A stretch of 64,000 nucleotides of DNA. It comes from Hahella ganghwensis DSM 17046 (GTDB lineage Bacteria > Pseudomonadota > Gammaproteobacteria > Pseudomonadales > Oleiphilaceae). Positions 1 to 8,490 of the stretch are shown piece by piece. The stretch lies in the NCBI RefSeq assembly GCF_000376785.1, contig NZ_AQXX01000144.1:186001-250000 (forward strand), read 5' to 3'. Position numbers and translations under genes: made by a program. The notes below the pieces were generated by a model. It made no database searches and was not told the DNA's origin. It saw only the letters and a program-made list of their open reading frames with translations. Position 1 is the stretch's first letter. Every line of letters starts with the position of its first letter.

Positions 1-634
1 GTTGTGTCCAGCCACTGACAAAGACAAACAACAATAGTTTAAAAGGCAGGGACACCATGGTGGGAGACAGCATCATCATGCCCAGGCCAAGCAGTATGTT
101 GGATACCACCAGGTCAATCACCAGGAAGGGAAGAAAGATCAGGAACCCAATCTGGAAAGCTGCGGTTAACTCGCTGACCGTGAAAGCTGGAACCACCACC
201 AGCAAGTCCGTATCTTTGACAGACTGAGCAGCTTCTTCAGGAAGTAATCTTTTTGCGCTGCGGAAGAAGAAAGCCCGTTCAGATTCGCTGGAGTGCTTTA
301 TCAGAAAATCCTTGAGGGGATCTTTGCCCATATCCGCCAGGCTCACCATTTTCTCCAGCGACATTTTCTCATCCGGAGAGCTGTCCATTTCAGCGGTTAC
401 GATACTGTGAGTGCTCAGAATAACCGGGTACATGACATAAATGGAGAGAATCAGAGCCAGGCCATTTAAAACAACATTAGGAGGTACCTGTTGTAGACCA
501 AGGGCGTTTCTGAGCAGTGACAGTACAACAACTATCTTGGTGAATGATGTGATCATTACGGCAACAAAGGGGGCCATCGCCACGCCTATGACCATGATAA
601 TTATGGCCCCCGGGCTTAAACTGCCAACGTCCAT
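1..634 (-). CDS. sctR: Type III secretion export apparatus protein SctR (FliP/YscR/HrcR family), partial
   Basis: Inner-membrane component of the T3SS export gate, which sits at the core of the basal body. I translated it by hand on the minus strand: 211 residues lie in the window and the C-terminus runs off the left edge. It starts MDVGSLSPGAI with an N-terminal membrane segment. The family-typical block FLVIDLVVSNILLGLGMMM, followed by SPTMVSLPFKLLLF, is present. The ATG lies two bases after the sctQ stop, so the two genes are translationally close. SctS, SctT and SctU would be expected just outside the window; that is inference from family gene order. Confidence 0.93.
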   Translation of the reverse strand, partial: MDVGSLSPGAIIIMVIGVAMAPFVAVMITSFTKIVVVLSLLRNALGLQQVPPNVVLNGLALILSIYVMYPVILSTHSIVTAEMDSSPDEKMSLEKMVSLADMGKDPLKDFLIKHSSESERAFFFRSAKRLLPEEAAQSVKDTDLLVVVPAFTVSELTAAFQIGFLIFLPFLVIDLVVSNILLGLGMMMLSPTMVSLPFKLLLFVFVSGWTQ

Positions 635-636
635 GA

Positions 637-1788
637 CTACCCCAGTTCAGTAATGCGAATTCCAAGTTGGTCGCCTACGATAACCAATTCTCCCCGTCCA
701 ATAGGGTGTCCATTGGCCAGCAATATGGCTTCCCGGCTATGGTCTTCAGAAGGGATTTTCAGGGTATGGCCGGGTTCCAGTTGATTCAGTTCGTCAACGG
801 ATAGCGTTAATTTTCCTACCTGAACATTGATATCTATTGGCAGATCCTGGACCTTGTAGTGAGATTGCTCGTTAGTGGTTTCTGACGCACTATCCTGTGC
901 AGTTGATGTTTGTGATGGGGATTCCGGGTTCATCGAGATGACTTCCTTAATTGTATCTTCATGGTTCTCATGTGCTGATAGATGATGGCCTTTCATCGTG
1001 GAGGTTTTCGTCAACAGACTGCAGCTGTCCCCGGCTTTCTTTAGGTTCCATAATGGTGTGTTTGAATGGGAATGAACCAATAGCAAGGTATTGAGTACAT
1101 TGCTTTCCGGGCCAATCAGCATGACATCCCCAGGGCCATAGGTTTGGAGCTCCGATAGCCTCAAGGAAAAGGCATGAGTCTGTATATGAACGGGAACGGG
1201 TACCTTTTCAAGAAAGCGCTGTGATGGGAGGGAGGTTCTCTCCCACACAGGTCTTTTGGTCAGCATGGAGAGTGTCGGCAGGCATAAATTTATGATTCCA
1301 TTGGTCAATTGGTTTCGGTTCTCAACCATAAACCTCAGTGGAATACTGTTCTCGGGAGGAAAGCTTTCATGAGAACTAATTTCCTCCACTTGCCATACTA
1401 TGCCAGTTAACTCCTCAAGGTGATCAAGAAACTCTTTGTGTGCCAACGTAAATGCCAATGCCTGGTGACAAGGCTGAAACTGTGTCCAGTGCCGGTCGTT
1501 CACGGAGACGTTCCATTGGTCGCTATCAAGCGCAAGCCACAGGTGTTTCTCCGCGGCTCTCATTTTGATCCAGTGTCGAGGCTGTTTTCTTTCGTGTTGA
1601 AAGCGCCAGTGGGACAATTGGGAAGACACGCAAACCCTTGCGAATATACCCCTGCTGTGAAGAATATTGGTTTGCAGGATCTGAGTTTCAGGGATAGAAG
1701 GCAATTCGGGTCGTAGAGACCTGACTTCTACCGGCCCGGTATCCAGCTCTGTCTGAAATCCATTATGATCGACAGTCACGATGATCAA
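637..1788 (-). CDS. sctQ: Type III secretion cytoplasmic ring (C-ring) protein SctQ
   Basis: A 383-residue protein. The last 70 residues form a SpoA (surface presentation of antigens) domain: DINVQVGKLTLSVDEL, then LEPGHTLKI, ending GDQLGIRITELG. This is the domain SctQ uses to build the cytoplasmic sorting platform with SctK and SctL. The N-terminal 250 residues are poorly conserved, as is normal for the family. It lies directly upstream of sctR and downstream of the response-regulator gene, all on the minus strand. Some family members also make a short C-terminal product from an internal start; I cannot decide that here. Confidence 0.9.
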   Translation of the reverse strand: MIIVTVDHNGFQTELDTGPVEVRSLRPELPSIPETQILQTNILHSRGIFARVCVSSQLSHWRFQHERKQPRHWIKMRAAEKHLWLALDSDQWNVSVNDRHWTQFQPCHQALAFTLAHKEFLDHLEELTGIVWQVEEISSHESFPPENSIPLRFMVENRNQLTNGIINLCLPTLSMLTKRPVWERTSLPSQRFLEKVPVPVHIQTHAFSLRLSELQTYGPGDVMLIGPESNVLNTLLLVHSHSNTPLWNLKKAGDSCSLLTKTSTMKGHHLSAHENHEDTIKEVISMNPESPSQTSTAQDSASETTNEQSHYKVQDLPIDINVQVGKLTLSVDELNQLEPGHTLKIPSEDHSREAILLANGHPIGRGELVIVGDQLGIRITELG

Positions 1789-1806
1789 CCTTGTCTAAAG
1801 ATTTAT

Positions 1807-2412
1807 TTAGGCATACCCAAGAGTGAGCTTGATGAGATCCTGAACATTTCTAACGCCGAGTTTGTTAGACATATTCGCGCGATGAAGCTCTACTGTTTTT
1901 ATGCTGATTCCCAGGACATCCGCAATGGTTTTATTGAGCTTGCCTGCGCAAACCAATTCCAGAACCTGTCGCTCTCTTGGTGAAAGCTTTGACAGAAGAT
2001 TAAATGATTCAGCGGGGTTTCTGAGGCCACTCATGGGGCTGGTCACAGCATGCCGTATTGCTTCAAACAGTTTGTTCTGATCAAAGGGCTTTTCCAGAAA
2101 ATGTGCAGCACCTCTGCGCATGGCTTCAACGGCCAAAGGGATATCAGCGTGACCGCTAACCATAATGACCGGGTATTGAATCCGATGGCGCCACAATGAT
2201 TCCATTAATTCAATACCGCTGCCGTCCGGCATTCTTAAGTCTGTTACGATACAGGCGCTGTCAGGACGCTGTTCCGTTTTCAGCAGAGACTCCACAAAAG
2301 TTCTTCCCGAGGCGAATTCGCTGACCTGCATGCCTTCAGCTTCCAAGGCAAAAGCTGTTGACTGGCGAAAAGGGGAGTGGTCGTCGATAAGGTATACTTG
2401 TATGGCTTCCAT
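1807..2412 (-). CDS. FixJ/NarL-type response regulator
   Basis: Two-domain response regulator of 201 residues. The receiver domain has the acidic pair (LIDD), the phosphoacceptor Asp58 in TDLRMPDGSG, and the conserved Lys in FLEKPFD. The C-terminal LuxR/FixJ helix-turn-helix begins SPRERQVLELVCAGKLNK and continues IADVLGISIKTVELHR. I chose the ATG at 2412 because AAGGA lies 8 bases upstream; an upstream ATG at 2448 has no ribosome site. It follows its likely cognate kinase and precedes sctQ-sctR, so it probably regulates the T3SS. The target promoter is inferred, not seen. Confidence 0.88.
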   Translation of the reverse strand: MEAIQVYLIDDHSPFRQSTAFALEAEGMQVSEFASGRTFVESLLKTEQRPDSACIVTDLRMPDGSGIELMESLWRHRIQYPVIMVSGHADIPLAVEAMRRGAAHFLEKPFDQNKLFEAIRHAVTSPMSGLRNPAESFNLLSKLSPRERQVLELVCAGKLNKTIADVLGISIKTVELHRANMSNKLGVRNVQDLIKLTLGYA

Positions 2413-2527
2413 GAATTCGATCCTTTTGCTCGATTTGCCTACTACCACATCGTTAATTATTTAAAGCGCCTGTTGGGTCGTGTCGATTTTATAATTCGTT
2501 ATTATTACTGCAGATTCTTAACGTTCT

Positions 2528-3670
2528 TTATTCGGCTGATGGCAAGGTGCAAACGAAGGTGCTGCCAGGTCTATCTTCGAAACTTTCGAAGTAGAGCCGG
2601 CCTCCATGTAGTTCGATAATACTGCGGCAGATAGCAAGCCCTGCACCCATGCCGTTATTCTTGGTCGAGAAAAAAGGGTTGAATACCTTGTGCTGGTACT
2701 CCTCCGATATACCGCTTCCCTCATCGGAAACTCTGAACTCGATCCTGTGATCATTGTTATAAGCGCTAGAAATTCGTAAAACCCGTCGTTCAATTGGTGT
2801 TTTATCCATGGCTTCAATCGCATTGCGTATTAAATTTGCAAAAACCTGCTCCACCATAACCTGATCAGCAACAGCGAGTGGTAGGTCTTCAGGGAAATCC
2901 ATAATCACCTTGATGCGCTGGCTGTTCAGTTCGATCTGAAGCATGGACAAAGGGCGCTCAAGCAGAGATGCCGGGGAGCATTCGCTGAACTTGGGCTCTC
3001 TGGCCTGGACGAATTCGCGGATCCTGCTGATAACTTCGGCCGCCTGTAGTGCCTGTTGACTAGCCAGTTGAATAGCATCGCAAACTTGCTGTGAAGCATT
3101 TTCCCGACCAGCAATTCTGTGGGCTGTCGAAAGATAGTTATGGATGGCGCCCAGAGGCTGGTTAAGTTCGTGTGCCAGAACTGTTGCCATCTCTCCAACC
3201 GAGAGAGATCTTGCGGTTTGCAGTAGTTGTTCATGAATGGCAAGTTTTTGACGTTGTACGCTGATCTGAGCTGAGCGATCTTCGATAATCAGTAGAAATC
3301 TTTGTTCCCCGTTCATGGTATATCTGGCTCCGTTCAGTGTGTAGCTGCGGCCGGAGGATCTACTGTGGACATCCGTTGGAAAAACGATATCCCAGGGAAA
3401 CGGTTGTGCTATTTCGCCGGCGGTACTCCAGTTATCCGGAATCAGACATTGAAAATCATCGAGAAGTAACGGGAGTGAACTCAGCAGTTGATTGTCTGGA
3501 AGAAGAGCCTGATAAGTCGGATTCGACGCCAGTAAACGGCCTTCTGAGTTGAATATGGCTCCGGGTAGGGAAAGTGAGTGGATCAGGACTTGATCAAAGT
3601 TACTTGTTGCCTGGCTGGCTGATTGTGTCTCTTTTTCGTGAAATGTTTTTTGTGCTGGTGTATCGAGCAT
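2528..3670 (-). CDS. FixL-like PAS sensor histidine kinase
   Basis: A 380-residue kinase with no clear transmembrane segment, so probably cytoplasmic. Residues about 25-130 look like a PAS domain. The H-box is AHELNQPLGAI with phospho-accepting His167; the HELNQPL signature is typical of FixL-type kinases. The N-box (NLIRNAIEAM), G1 box (VSDEGSGI) and F/G2 boxes (NPFFSTKNNGMGAGLAI) are intact, so it should be catalytically active. It is co-directional with the FixJ-like regulator 115 bases downstream. No haem-binding PAS signature could be confirmed, so the signal is unknown. Confidence 0.88.
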   Translation of the reverse strand: MLDTPAQKTFHEKETQSASQATSNFDQVLIHSLSLPGAIFNSEGRLLASNPTYQALLPDNQLLSSLPLLLDDFQCLIPDNWSTAGEIAQPFPWDIVFPTDVHSRSSGRSYTLNGARYTMNGEQRFLLIIEDRSAQISVQRQKLAIHEQLLQTARSLSVGEMATVLAHELNQPLGAIHNYLSTAHRIAGRENASQQVCDAIQLASQQALQAAEVISRIREFVQAREPKFSECSPASLLERPLSMLQIELNSQRIKVIMDFPEDLPLAVADQVMVEQVFANLIRNAIEAMDKTPIERRVLRISSAYNNDHRIEFRVSDEGSGISEEYQHKVFNPFFSTKNNGMGAGLAICRSIIELHGGRLYFESFEDRPGSTFVCTLPSAE

Positions 3671-3909
3671 GATTCCCTACCGCCCCGTGACTGACAAAAA
3701 GGTTGTTTGTGCGATTGTCTGCCTTGCTGAGGCTTGTATCGCTGTTAATCAGTTTGTTGTTAAAGCTGTTGAAATACTTCCTTATCACAGCGGTGAAAAG
3801 CTATAAAACCTAACACTCTTTTAAATATTTCAAAAATAGGTTGAATCACTTATATTTCACTTTCGTCAAAATTCATCTGCAAGGATGTATTTGAATGCTT
3901 TTTTACATG

Positions 3910-3938
3910 TAAATTATCACATGTAAAGTGATAATTTA
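3910..3938. repeat. Perfect 11-bp inverted repeat, candidate operator
   Basis: TAAATTATCAC and GTGATAATTTA are exact reverse complements separated by 7 bases. The 9-mer ACATGTAAA also occurs directly repeated at 3905-3913 and 3919-3927. No U-run follows, so this looks more like a dimeric regulator site than a terminator. It lies about 240 bases upstream of the kinase gene and 545 upstream of sctV. Confidence 0.55.
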
Positions 3939-4222
3939 TTGGGAAACTATATGACTGGAATCGCGTTCAAATAATCTACTTTGGAAAGATGAATTCCCTT
4001 CCTTTCGACGTGCTGCAATACAATAAATCGCGATAGTATGTCATTCTATTGGTCATAAGGACTATGCCTTGGGCTATGCCCTACCTACTTCTCGAGTCTT
4101 GGAACACGGGGCTTACGAGTGAGCTGGAACTATTTTGCGATGTACGTGAAAAATGAGATTTGTTGGGAATCAATGGATTGGTGTCAAACAGATAGGTGGC
4201 GTCACTAGCGAATTATCATCAA

Positions 4223-4238
4223 CTAGGTAAAACCCTAG
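4223..4238. repeat. Short inverted repeat CTAGG/CCTAG
   Basis: Five-base arms spaced by six bases, immediately before the larger inverted repeat at 4240. The hexamer CTAGGT also occurs twice (4223 and 4235). It may be part of a compound operator for the sctV operon, but arms this short can arise by chance. Confidence 0.25.
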
Positions 4239-4239
4239 G

Positions 4240-4271
4240 TTTAGAAAAATCAAATATGTGATATTTCTAAA
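4240..4271. repeat. 13-bp imperfect inverted repeat, candidate operator upstream of sctV
   Basis: TTTAGAAAAATCA and TGATATTTCTAAA match with one mismatch across a 6-base spacer. The ATCA/TGAT core resembles the inner part of the repeat at 3910-3938. It lies about 210 bases upstream of the sctV start. Confidence 0.45.
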
Positions 4272-4483
4272 TAATACATACTGATGCTCGGATAGGAATC
4301 ATCCGTTTGGAAGGTTTAAATTCAAGCGAACTGTACTCAGAACCAAGCCTTCTGGATATGGATAACTTTGGTGTTCCTGAGAATGCGAGTAACAGTACGT
4401 AGTTAAATTAAAACGTTATTGAGTATAGCCGCAATTTTCAAATGCACTAGAGGTTTGTATTCAAGGATTGGAGCGAAATTTCC

Positions 4484-6619
4484 ATGGGGGTTGAAACGTC
4501 GGTACGGGCAGGAAATGGATTACGCTCGGCAGTTCTGAACGGTCAGTACAGTGACTTTGTACTGGCATTCGGGGTTGTCGCCATTGTTGGTCTGATGATC
4601 CTCCCGCTTCCATTGGTCGTTATAGATATCCTGGTGGCTGTCAATATCCTGATCGCCGTCGGATTGCTGTTGTTGTCGATATATGTGCCGTCCCCACTGG
4701 CATTTGCAAGCTTTCCCAGTGTCATACTTTTAAGCACATTATTCAGGCTGTCGCTGTCTATCGCAATTACACGATTGATACTGCTGGAGGCTGATGCGGG
4801 AGACATCATTGAGACATTTGGACGTATGGTTGTCGGAGGCAATCTCGTCGTCGGCATCGTCGTCTTTATCATTATCACTGTCGTACAGTTCATCGTTATC
4901 GCCAAAGGCGCAGAAAGAGTGGCGGAAGTCGCTGCGAGATTTACTTTGGATGCTATGCCGGGCAAGCAATTGTCAATTGATTCAGATCTTCGGGCCGGGC
5001 TGATCGACAAAGAGGATGCCAAGGCAAAGCGTCGAACACTGGAAAAAGAAAGTCAGCTACATGGCTCTCTTGATGGCGCCATGAAATTTGTCAAAGGCGA
5101 TGCGATTGCGGGTATCGTCATTTTGATTGTCAATATTCTTGGCGGACTGACTGTAGGTGTGATTCAAAATGACCTGTCTTTTGGAGAGGCTGTTCACACA
5201 TATAGCGTGTTAACGATAGGTGACGGACTTGTCTCACAGGTTCCTGCGCTCCTTACCTCCATTGCAGCTGGCTTGATCATCACCAGAACCGGGGGTGATG
5301 AATCTGAACGTCACCTTGGTTCTGCGATTGGAAAACAGTTTGGAGCATTTCCACGGGTTTTTCTGATTGGCGGTCTGCTTTCGTTGCTGCTAACGCTGGT
5401 GCCAGGGTTTCCGTGGCCAGTGTTTCTGGTATTGGGACTAACCCTGCTGATATGGACTACCTGGAAGAATCCCAACCCGCTTGTTCTCCGGTGGTTTCCC
5501 AAACTCTATGCGGGGACGACGGATGACAATGCCACCTCTGCGGAAGATCTTGAGCCACGGGTATTAGAGCCACTGGCTCCAGTGTCTTTGCAGGTCTCTA
5601 CGGACCTTATTCAGTCTTTGGGTGATAAGGTCATGTTGTCCACATTGAATGGGGTCATCGGAGATCTGCGTGATGCTTTTGGCGTCCCCATTCCTGCAGG
5701 AGTGGTGAAGGAAAGTCTCATATTGCCGGAAGGTACATACCAACTTGAATCATACGGTGTCAGGCTGGCTCGTGGTTGCCTGCAGCAGGAAAGCTTCTAT
5801 GCGCTGGAGCATGGGGCATTGAGTATACCGGGACGGTTGTTGATCGATTCCGGCAGTGAAGAAAATTCCTCATCGCATGCAAATCAACTACAGGGCAAGG
5901 GCATCCAGTTCATCCCTGAAATGCCGGGACGCTGGCAAGCAGAGGAAAAACAAAAGTCCGATCAGTATCGAATATTAACCCCAATTGAGTTGCTGTCCAT
6001 GCACACGCGAATGGCCCTGATTCGCCATTTACCAGCGTTTATGGGAATTCAGGAAGCATCCAATATGGTTAATCACTGGGCTCTCACATATCCCGATCTG
6101 ATTAAGGAAACTTTGCGGGTTGTTCCTCCCCAGAGATTGACTGAAATCCTGAAGAGACTCTTGAAAGAAGGGGTTTCAATCAGGAATTTACGAGATGTAT
6201 TCGAATCCATCGCTGATGCGGGTACGCGTGAAAAAGACCTTGTTTTGTTGACAGAACTGGTGCGGCAGGGGCTGAAGCAACAGATCAGTAATAGTTATGC
6301 AGATGATCAACATCAATTAAGAGCAGTGCTGGTACATCCTGACCTTGAAGACCAGGTCAGGCAGGTCGCCAGAAATGTACAGGCAGGGCAGCCAGTCAGT
6401 CTGTCCCCGGATACTTACAGCCAAATCTCTGAGCAGTTGAAGAATTTTTTAAATCAGGGAGATCAACACCTCAAACCTCTTGTACTGCTCTGTAATGCAG
6501 ATGTCAGACGTCATATTCGCCAACAATTGGAAGATGATTTTTATCTCCTGCCGGTGCTTGCCTATCAGGAACTGGTTGGAAACGTTCAAATTTTACCTCT
6601 GGGGCACCTGAGTCAATGA
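4484..6619 (+). CDS. sctV: Type III secretion export gate protein SctV (FlhA/YscV/HrcV family)
   Basis: A 711-residue inner-membrane protein, the normal family length. Several hydrophobic segments fill residues about 25-330. The family signature RFTLDAMPGKQLSIDSDL follows the first membrane cluster, and a large cytoplasmic domain fills the second half. SctV forms the nonameric ring that docks chaperone-substrate complexes. GGAG lies upstream of the ATG. It is the first gene of the rightward T3SS operon and overlaps sctC by four bases (ATGA), a sign of translational coupling. Confidence 0.96.
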   Translation: MGVETSVRAGNGLRSAVLNGQYSDFVLAFGVVAIVGLMILPLPLVVIDILVAVNILIAVGLLLLSIYVPSPLAFASFPSVILLSTLFRLSLSIAITRLILLEADAGDIIETFGRMVVGGNLVVGIVVFIIITVVQFIVIAKGAERVAEVAARFTLDAMPGKQLSIDSDLRAGLIDKEDAKAKRRTLEKESQLHGSLDGAMKFVKGDAIAGIVILIVNILGGLTVGVIQNDLSFGEAVHTYSVLTIGDGLVSQVPALLTSIAAGLIITRTGGDESERHLGSAIGKQFGAFPRVFLIGGLLSLLLTLVPGFPWPVFLVLGLTLLIWTTWKNPNPLVLRWFPKLYAGTTDDNATSAEDLEPRVLEPLAPVSLQVSTDLIQSLGDKVMLSTLNGVIGDLRDAFGVPIPAGVVKESLILPEGTYQLESYGVRLARGCLQQESFYALEHGALSIPGRLLIDSGSEENSSSHANQLQGKGIQFIPEMPGRWQAEEKQKSDQYRILTPIELLSMHTRMALIRHLPAFMGIQEASNMVNHWALTYPDLIKETLRVVPPQRLTEILKRLLKEGVSIRNLRDVFESIADAGTREKDLVLLTELVRQGLKQQISNSYADDQHQLRAVLVHPDLEDQVRQVARNVQAGQPVSLSPDTYSQISEQLKNFLNQGDQHLKPLVLLCNADVRRHIRQQLEDDFYLLPVLAYQELVGNVQILPLGHLSQ

Positions 6620-8490
6620 AGTCACGAGAGCTTCTCCACCGTGTCGCTTTCACCAGCGATAATGTCTTTAAAATCCTGGCAATCTTGGTGGGGTTGTTAA
6701 TGTCTGCTTTTGTCGTGGCTAAGCCTTTACCGTTCCTGAAATCAGAAGACACGACCTACCAGCTTAAAGATGACCCGTTGGTAGAATTTTTGCAGACGTT
6801 TTTAGGGGACCAGGGGTTACGAAGTGTATTGAGCGAAGAGCTGCAAAAGGATGCGCGAACGTTAAACGGGTTGCGTCGTGGACAACCGCAGAAAATTTAC
6901 AGCAGTATCATAAATTCCAATGGGTTAGTGAGTTACTACGACGGCCTGACGGTATATATCTACAAAGCAGAGGAAATGCGCAGGGAGTTTCTGGTTGTTC
7001 CAGTGGAAAACGCCCGAATGTTGCAGCGGGTAATGGGACGTATGCATCTGAGCGACAGCGAAAACTATACTCGTGTGGACTCTGAAACGGGTCTGGTCGA
7101 AATATCTGGTGTTCCCCGTTATGTATCTCAAGTTCAGCGCCTGGTAGGGGTTGTGGCTGAAAGGGATACTTCGGAAGATATGGCTTTTCACTACTTCCCT
7201 TTAAAGTATGCCTGGGCCAATGACAGAACTTTCACCGTTGGTAATCAGCAGGTACAAGTGCCGGGAGTAGCTTCCATTCTCCAGCAGGCAGTATATGGGG
7301 GAGGTGTCGGGCAGACTTTTGGAAGAGGACAGGAAAGGACCCTGCCTTCCAGGGCCACCTCCGTTAAAGGCAGAGGGCTGGCATCTAAAGGAGCTCAGGA
7401 AAAAGGAGCAAGAATACTCACCCTGCAGGACGGCAAAGACTACGCCGTTATGGAGTCAGAAAGAAGTCAGCAGGGGGACAACAGTCTGATGGGCTTTTCG
7501 TATGACATTGGCAGTGGGCCGGGCATTGTCGCAGATACTCAACATAACGCCATCATTGTGCGTGATTACCCTGATCGAATTCCGCTCTACAAAGAGCTGA
7601 TCACTGCACTGGATATACCTTCTCAGATTATCGAAATAGAGGCGACCATCATTGATGTCGATACCAATAAGTTGCGAGAACTTGGTGTGGAATGGCGTTA
7701 TGCGGATGATGAAAGTAGCGGCGAAGTGATGTTTGGCGGTCGTGGAACCAAAGCTGACTTTGTCGATACTCTGACTGGTGGGTCTGTGCAATTACTGGAT
7801 CAGATTCCAGGATTCCAGATTGGTGCAATTGTGGGTGATAAAAGCCAGTTTATTACGCGTGTTAATGCGCTGCAGAGGGAGGGGGTCGTCTCGGTAAGTT
7901 CGCGCCCTAAAGTGGCAACACTGAACGATATGGAAGCAGTGATAGAGAGCAGTCGCTCTCTCTACGTGCCGGTAGAGGGGGCGTATGAAGTTGATCTATT
8001 CCAGGTCTTTTCAGGAACCGTTCTTCGGGTTACTCCCCACGTCATCGAAACAGACGAACATACTCAGATTCGCCTCATCGTCGCAGTGGAAGATGGTAAT
8101 GTCGATATGTTGGAGGAATCTGAGATGCCAGTAACGACCCGACATGCGGTGACGACTCAGGCCGTGATCAATGCAGGTTATAGTCTGTTGTTGGGAGGGC
8201 TGGTGCGCGAGGAAGAAACATCATCAGTCAGTAAAGTTCCGCTCTTAGGCGATATTCCTGTACTGGGCAGGTTATTCAGATCTGAATCGAAGAGACGTCA
8301 GAGCGCTGAGCGTTTATTCCTGATATCACCAAGAATCAAATTGCCGGATGGCTCCGAAGATATGTTGTCGCGACTAAGTGACACCAAGTCAGGCGCGGGC
8401 AGAAAAAATACCGGTCGATGGCCTGAAAGCAATAAATGCCAGGGAGATTGTCGTGAAGAACTCGGAAGCGATAGCCTCCTCGTATTCTGA
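6616..8490 (+). CDS. sctC: Type III secretion outer-membrane secretin SctC
   Basis: A 624-residue secretin that forms the outer-membrane ring. An N-terminal hydrophobic segment (residues about 18-36) acts as a signal sequence. N0/N1-type domains follow (DDPLVEFLQTFLGDQGLRSV). The C-terminal secretin domain includes ISSRPKVATLNDMEAV-like and GYSLLLGGLVREEE blocks, ending VPLLGDIPVLGRLFRS. No separate pilotin gene is visible next to it. The end overlaps the start of sctD by 38 bases. Confidence 0.95.
   Translation: MKSRELLHRVAFTSDNVFKILAILVGLLMSAFVVAKPLPFLKSEDTTYQLKDDPLVEFLQTFLGDQGLRSVLSEELQKDARTLNGLRRGQPQKIYSSIINSNGLVSYYDGLTVYIYKAEEMRREFLVVPVENARMLQRVMGRMHLSDSENYTRVDSETGLVEISGVPRYVSQVQRLVGVVAERDTSEDMAFHYFPLKYAWANDRTFTVGNQQVQVPGVASILQQAVYGGGVGQTFGRGQERTLPSRATSVKGRGLASKGAQEKGARILTLQDGKDYAVMESERSQQGDNSLMGFSYDIGSGPGIVADTQHNAIIVRDYPDRIPLYKELITALDIPSQIIEIEATIIDVDTNKLRELGVEWRYADDESSGEVMFGGRGTKADFVDTLTGGSVQLLDQIPGFQIGAIVGDKSQFITRVNALQREGVVSVSSRPKVATLNDMEAVIESSRSLYVPVEGAYEVDLFQVFSGTVLRVTPHVIETDEHTQIRLIVAVEDGNVDMLEESEMPVTTRHAVTTQAVINAGYSLLLGGLVREEETSSVSKVPLLGDIPVLGRLFRSESKRRQSAERLFLISPRIKLPDGSEDMLSRLSDTKSGAGRKNTGRWPESNKCQGDCREELGSDSLLVF

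Larger units (their letters stand above)
3671..4483. promoter_or_regulatory. Divergent regulatory spacer between the kinase/sctQR unit and the sctV operon
   Basis: This AT-rich 0.8-kb stretch has no convincing gene. It must hold the promoters for both divergent T3SS units. It contains three inverted repeats, listed separately (3910-3938, 4223-4238 and 4240-4271). A search by eye for a HrpL-type box (GGAACC then CCAC) and for sigma-54 -24/-12 elements gave nothing convincing. A short reading frame at 3600-3788 on the minus strand lacks coding character. Confidence 0.6.

Noticed and set aside
3671-4483. HrpL-type box or sigma-54 site before sctV
   Set aside because: GGAAC-like strings occur but without CCAC at the right spacing; no GG-N10-GC match with a TTGC element.
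4543-5022. Long minus-strand reading frame inside sctV
   Set aside because: Shadow of the strongly supported sctV gene; low-complexity Ser/Thr-rich translation.
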